A stretch of 14,348 bases of DNA from assembly GCA_035506435.1 (NCBI GenBank), contig DATJPK010000090.1, forward strand, positions 1 to 14,348, written 5' to 3'. This stretch comes from JACTUA01 sp035506435 (lineage in GTDB: Archaea > Halobacteriota > Methanomicrobia > Methanomicrobiales > JACTUA01). Positions 13,958 through 14,348 of the stretch are shown in pieces. Under the pieces are notes generated by a model. That model was not told the origin of the DNA and searched no databases. It saw nothing but the letters and a program-made list of their open reading frames with translations. A program made the position numbers and the translations under genes. The first letter of the stretch is position 1; every line of letters begins with the position of its first letter.

Positions 13958-14194
13958 ATGAAACTCCTGAAACTCCTCTCGCAGGGCATCATCGTTGCCG
14001 TGATCGTCATCCTTGCCATCCTGTTCTCAGGCCTGTCAACGTCGAGCGTCCAGGCTTCCGACGGGACCTACCGGACCTTTACCACCCTTGCACTCGGGGG
14101 AACCGAGTTCATCGTCCTCATGGTGGCGGTTGCCTTCTTCTCGGTGGTTGCCTCGGGGTACCTCCTCGTTTCGCTGGGAAGGAAGAAACCCTGA
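13958..14194 (+). CDS. Small two-helix membrane protein of unknown function
   Basis: With the ATG at 13958 the product is 78 residues. Residues 10-27 and about 49-72 are strongly hydrophobic and predict two membrane helices, joined by a polar loop of about 20 residues. The tail GRKKP is basic, so both ends are probably cytoplasmic. The first helix could instead be a signal peptide ending near VQAS (31-34), leaving one anchored helix. I recognise no family. The same frame is open back to an ATG at 13826, but those extra 44 codons are Pro- and Arg-rich and overlap the fdhD start, so I prefer the internal ATG. The ribosome site is weak (CCAGG about 10 bases upstream). It is converging with pdxT. 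Confidence 0.6.
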   Translation: MKLLKLLSQGIIVAVIVILAILFSGLSTSSVQASDGTYRTFTTLALGGTEFIVLMVAVAFFSVVASGYLLVSLGRKKP

Positions 14195-14205
14195 ACCGGG
14201 CCGGA

Positions 14206-14348
14206 TCACCCGAGCCCGTCGAGGAATAACCGGTGCAGCCGGCTGTCGCCCGAGAGTTCCGGGTGGAAGCAGAGCCCGAGGTGCTTTCCCTGCCTGACGG
14301 CAACCGGTTTCCCATCAACCTCGGCGAGCACCTCGACCCCCTTCCCCA
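14206..14348 (-). CDS. pdxT: Pyridoxal 5'-phosphate synthase glutaminase subunit PdxT (partial, C-terminal end)
   Basis: Only the last 46 codons and the stop are inside the window; the rest lies beyond 14348. The segment VLAEVDGKPVAVRQG followed by GLCFHPELSGDSRLH is the C-terminal signature of the PdxT glutamine amidotransferase, where the His and Glu of FHPE belong to the Cys-His-Glu catalytic triad. PdxT releases ammonia from glutamine for PdxS to build pyridoxal phosphate. The protein ends shortly after the catalytic His, as is usual. The stop is 12 bases from the end of the convergent membrane-protein gene. Confidence 0.9.
   Translation of the reverse strand, partial: GKGVEVLAEVDGKPVAVRQGKHLGLCFHPELSGDSRLHRLFLDGLG

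Noticed and set aside
1..14348. CRISPR array, tRNA, insertion sequence or prophage
   Set aside because: I saw no regularly spaced direct repeats, tRNA-like cloverleaf, transposase motif or phage gene on either strand.

Overview
The window looks like chromosome from a hydrogenotrophic, formate-using methanogenic archaeon, most likely of the order Methanomicrobiales. The signs are a cytoplasmic F420-type formate dehydrogenase (fdhA-fdhB), a stand-alone FmdE-family protein, a small siroheme/ferredoxin protein typical of methanogens, an archaeal-style MoeA with an extra C-terminal domain, and TATA-like boxes 25-30 bp upstream of start regions combined with good Shine-Dalgarno sites. Base composition is GC-rich throughout the genes and AT-rich between divergent genes. 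I see no insertion sequence, phage gene, tRNA, rRNA or CRISPR array.

Layout. 1-723 (minus, cut by the window edge) is a PP2C-like phosphatase that has lost several catalytic residues. 826-1695 (minus) is a siroheme sulfite/nitrite-reductase-like protein with two ferredoxin clusters. It is divergent from a two-gene plus-strand unit: a coiled-coil protein of unknown function (1777-2346) and a protein with two clear and one probable DsrE-type domain (2356-3597). Together these look like a sulfur-handling module. 3638-6207 (minus) is a three-gene operon, OsmC-like protein, double-cubane-cluster protein (HgdB-like), and its BadF/HgdC-type activating ATPase. Divergent from it are a moeA homologue with a shortened C-terminal periplasmic-binding-protein-like domain (6405-7973) and a class I methyltransferase (8045-8662).

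The right half is a formate dehydrogenase locus. fdhA (9944-12016) and fdhB (8705-9943) lie head to tail on the minus strand with no gap. Divergent from fdhA is an FmdE-family zinc-ribbon protein (12296-12934), which converges on fdhD (12948-13832, minus), the sulfurtransferase that matures the formate dehydrogenase cofactor. A small membrane protein (13958-14194) and the C-terminal end of pdxT (14206-14348, minus) close the window.

How it fits together. FdhAB oxidises formate and reduces F420; MoeA inserts Mo or W into the pterin; FdhD sulfurates the metal centre. The upstream modules (siroheme protein, DsrE fusion, double-cubane ATPase pair, OsmC thiol protein) are all low-potential electron or sulfur chemistry. 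A functional link from them to formate dehydrogenase maturation is an inference from proximity only. The most interesting parts are the DsrE multidomain protein facing the siroheme protein, the OsmC/double-cubane/activator operon with a perfect 8-bp dyad in its upstream region, and the truncated MoeA.
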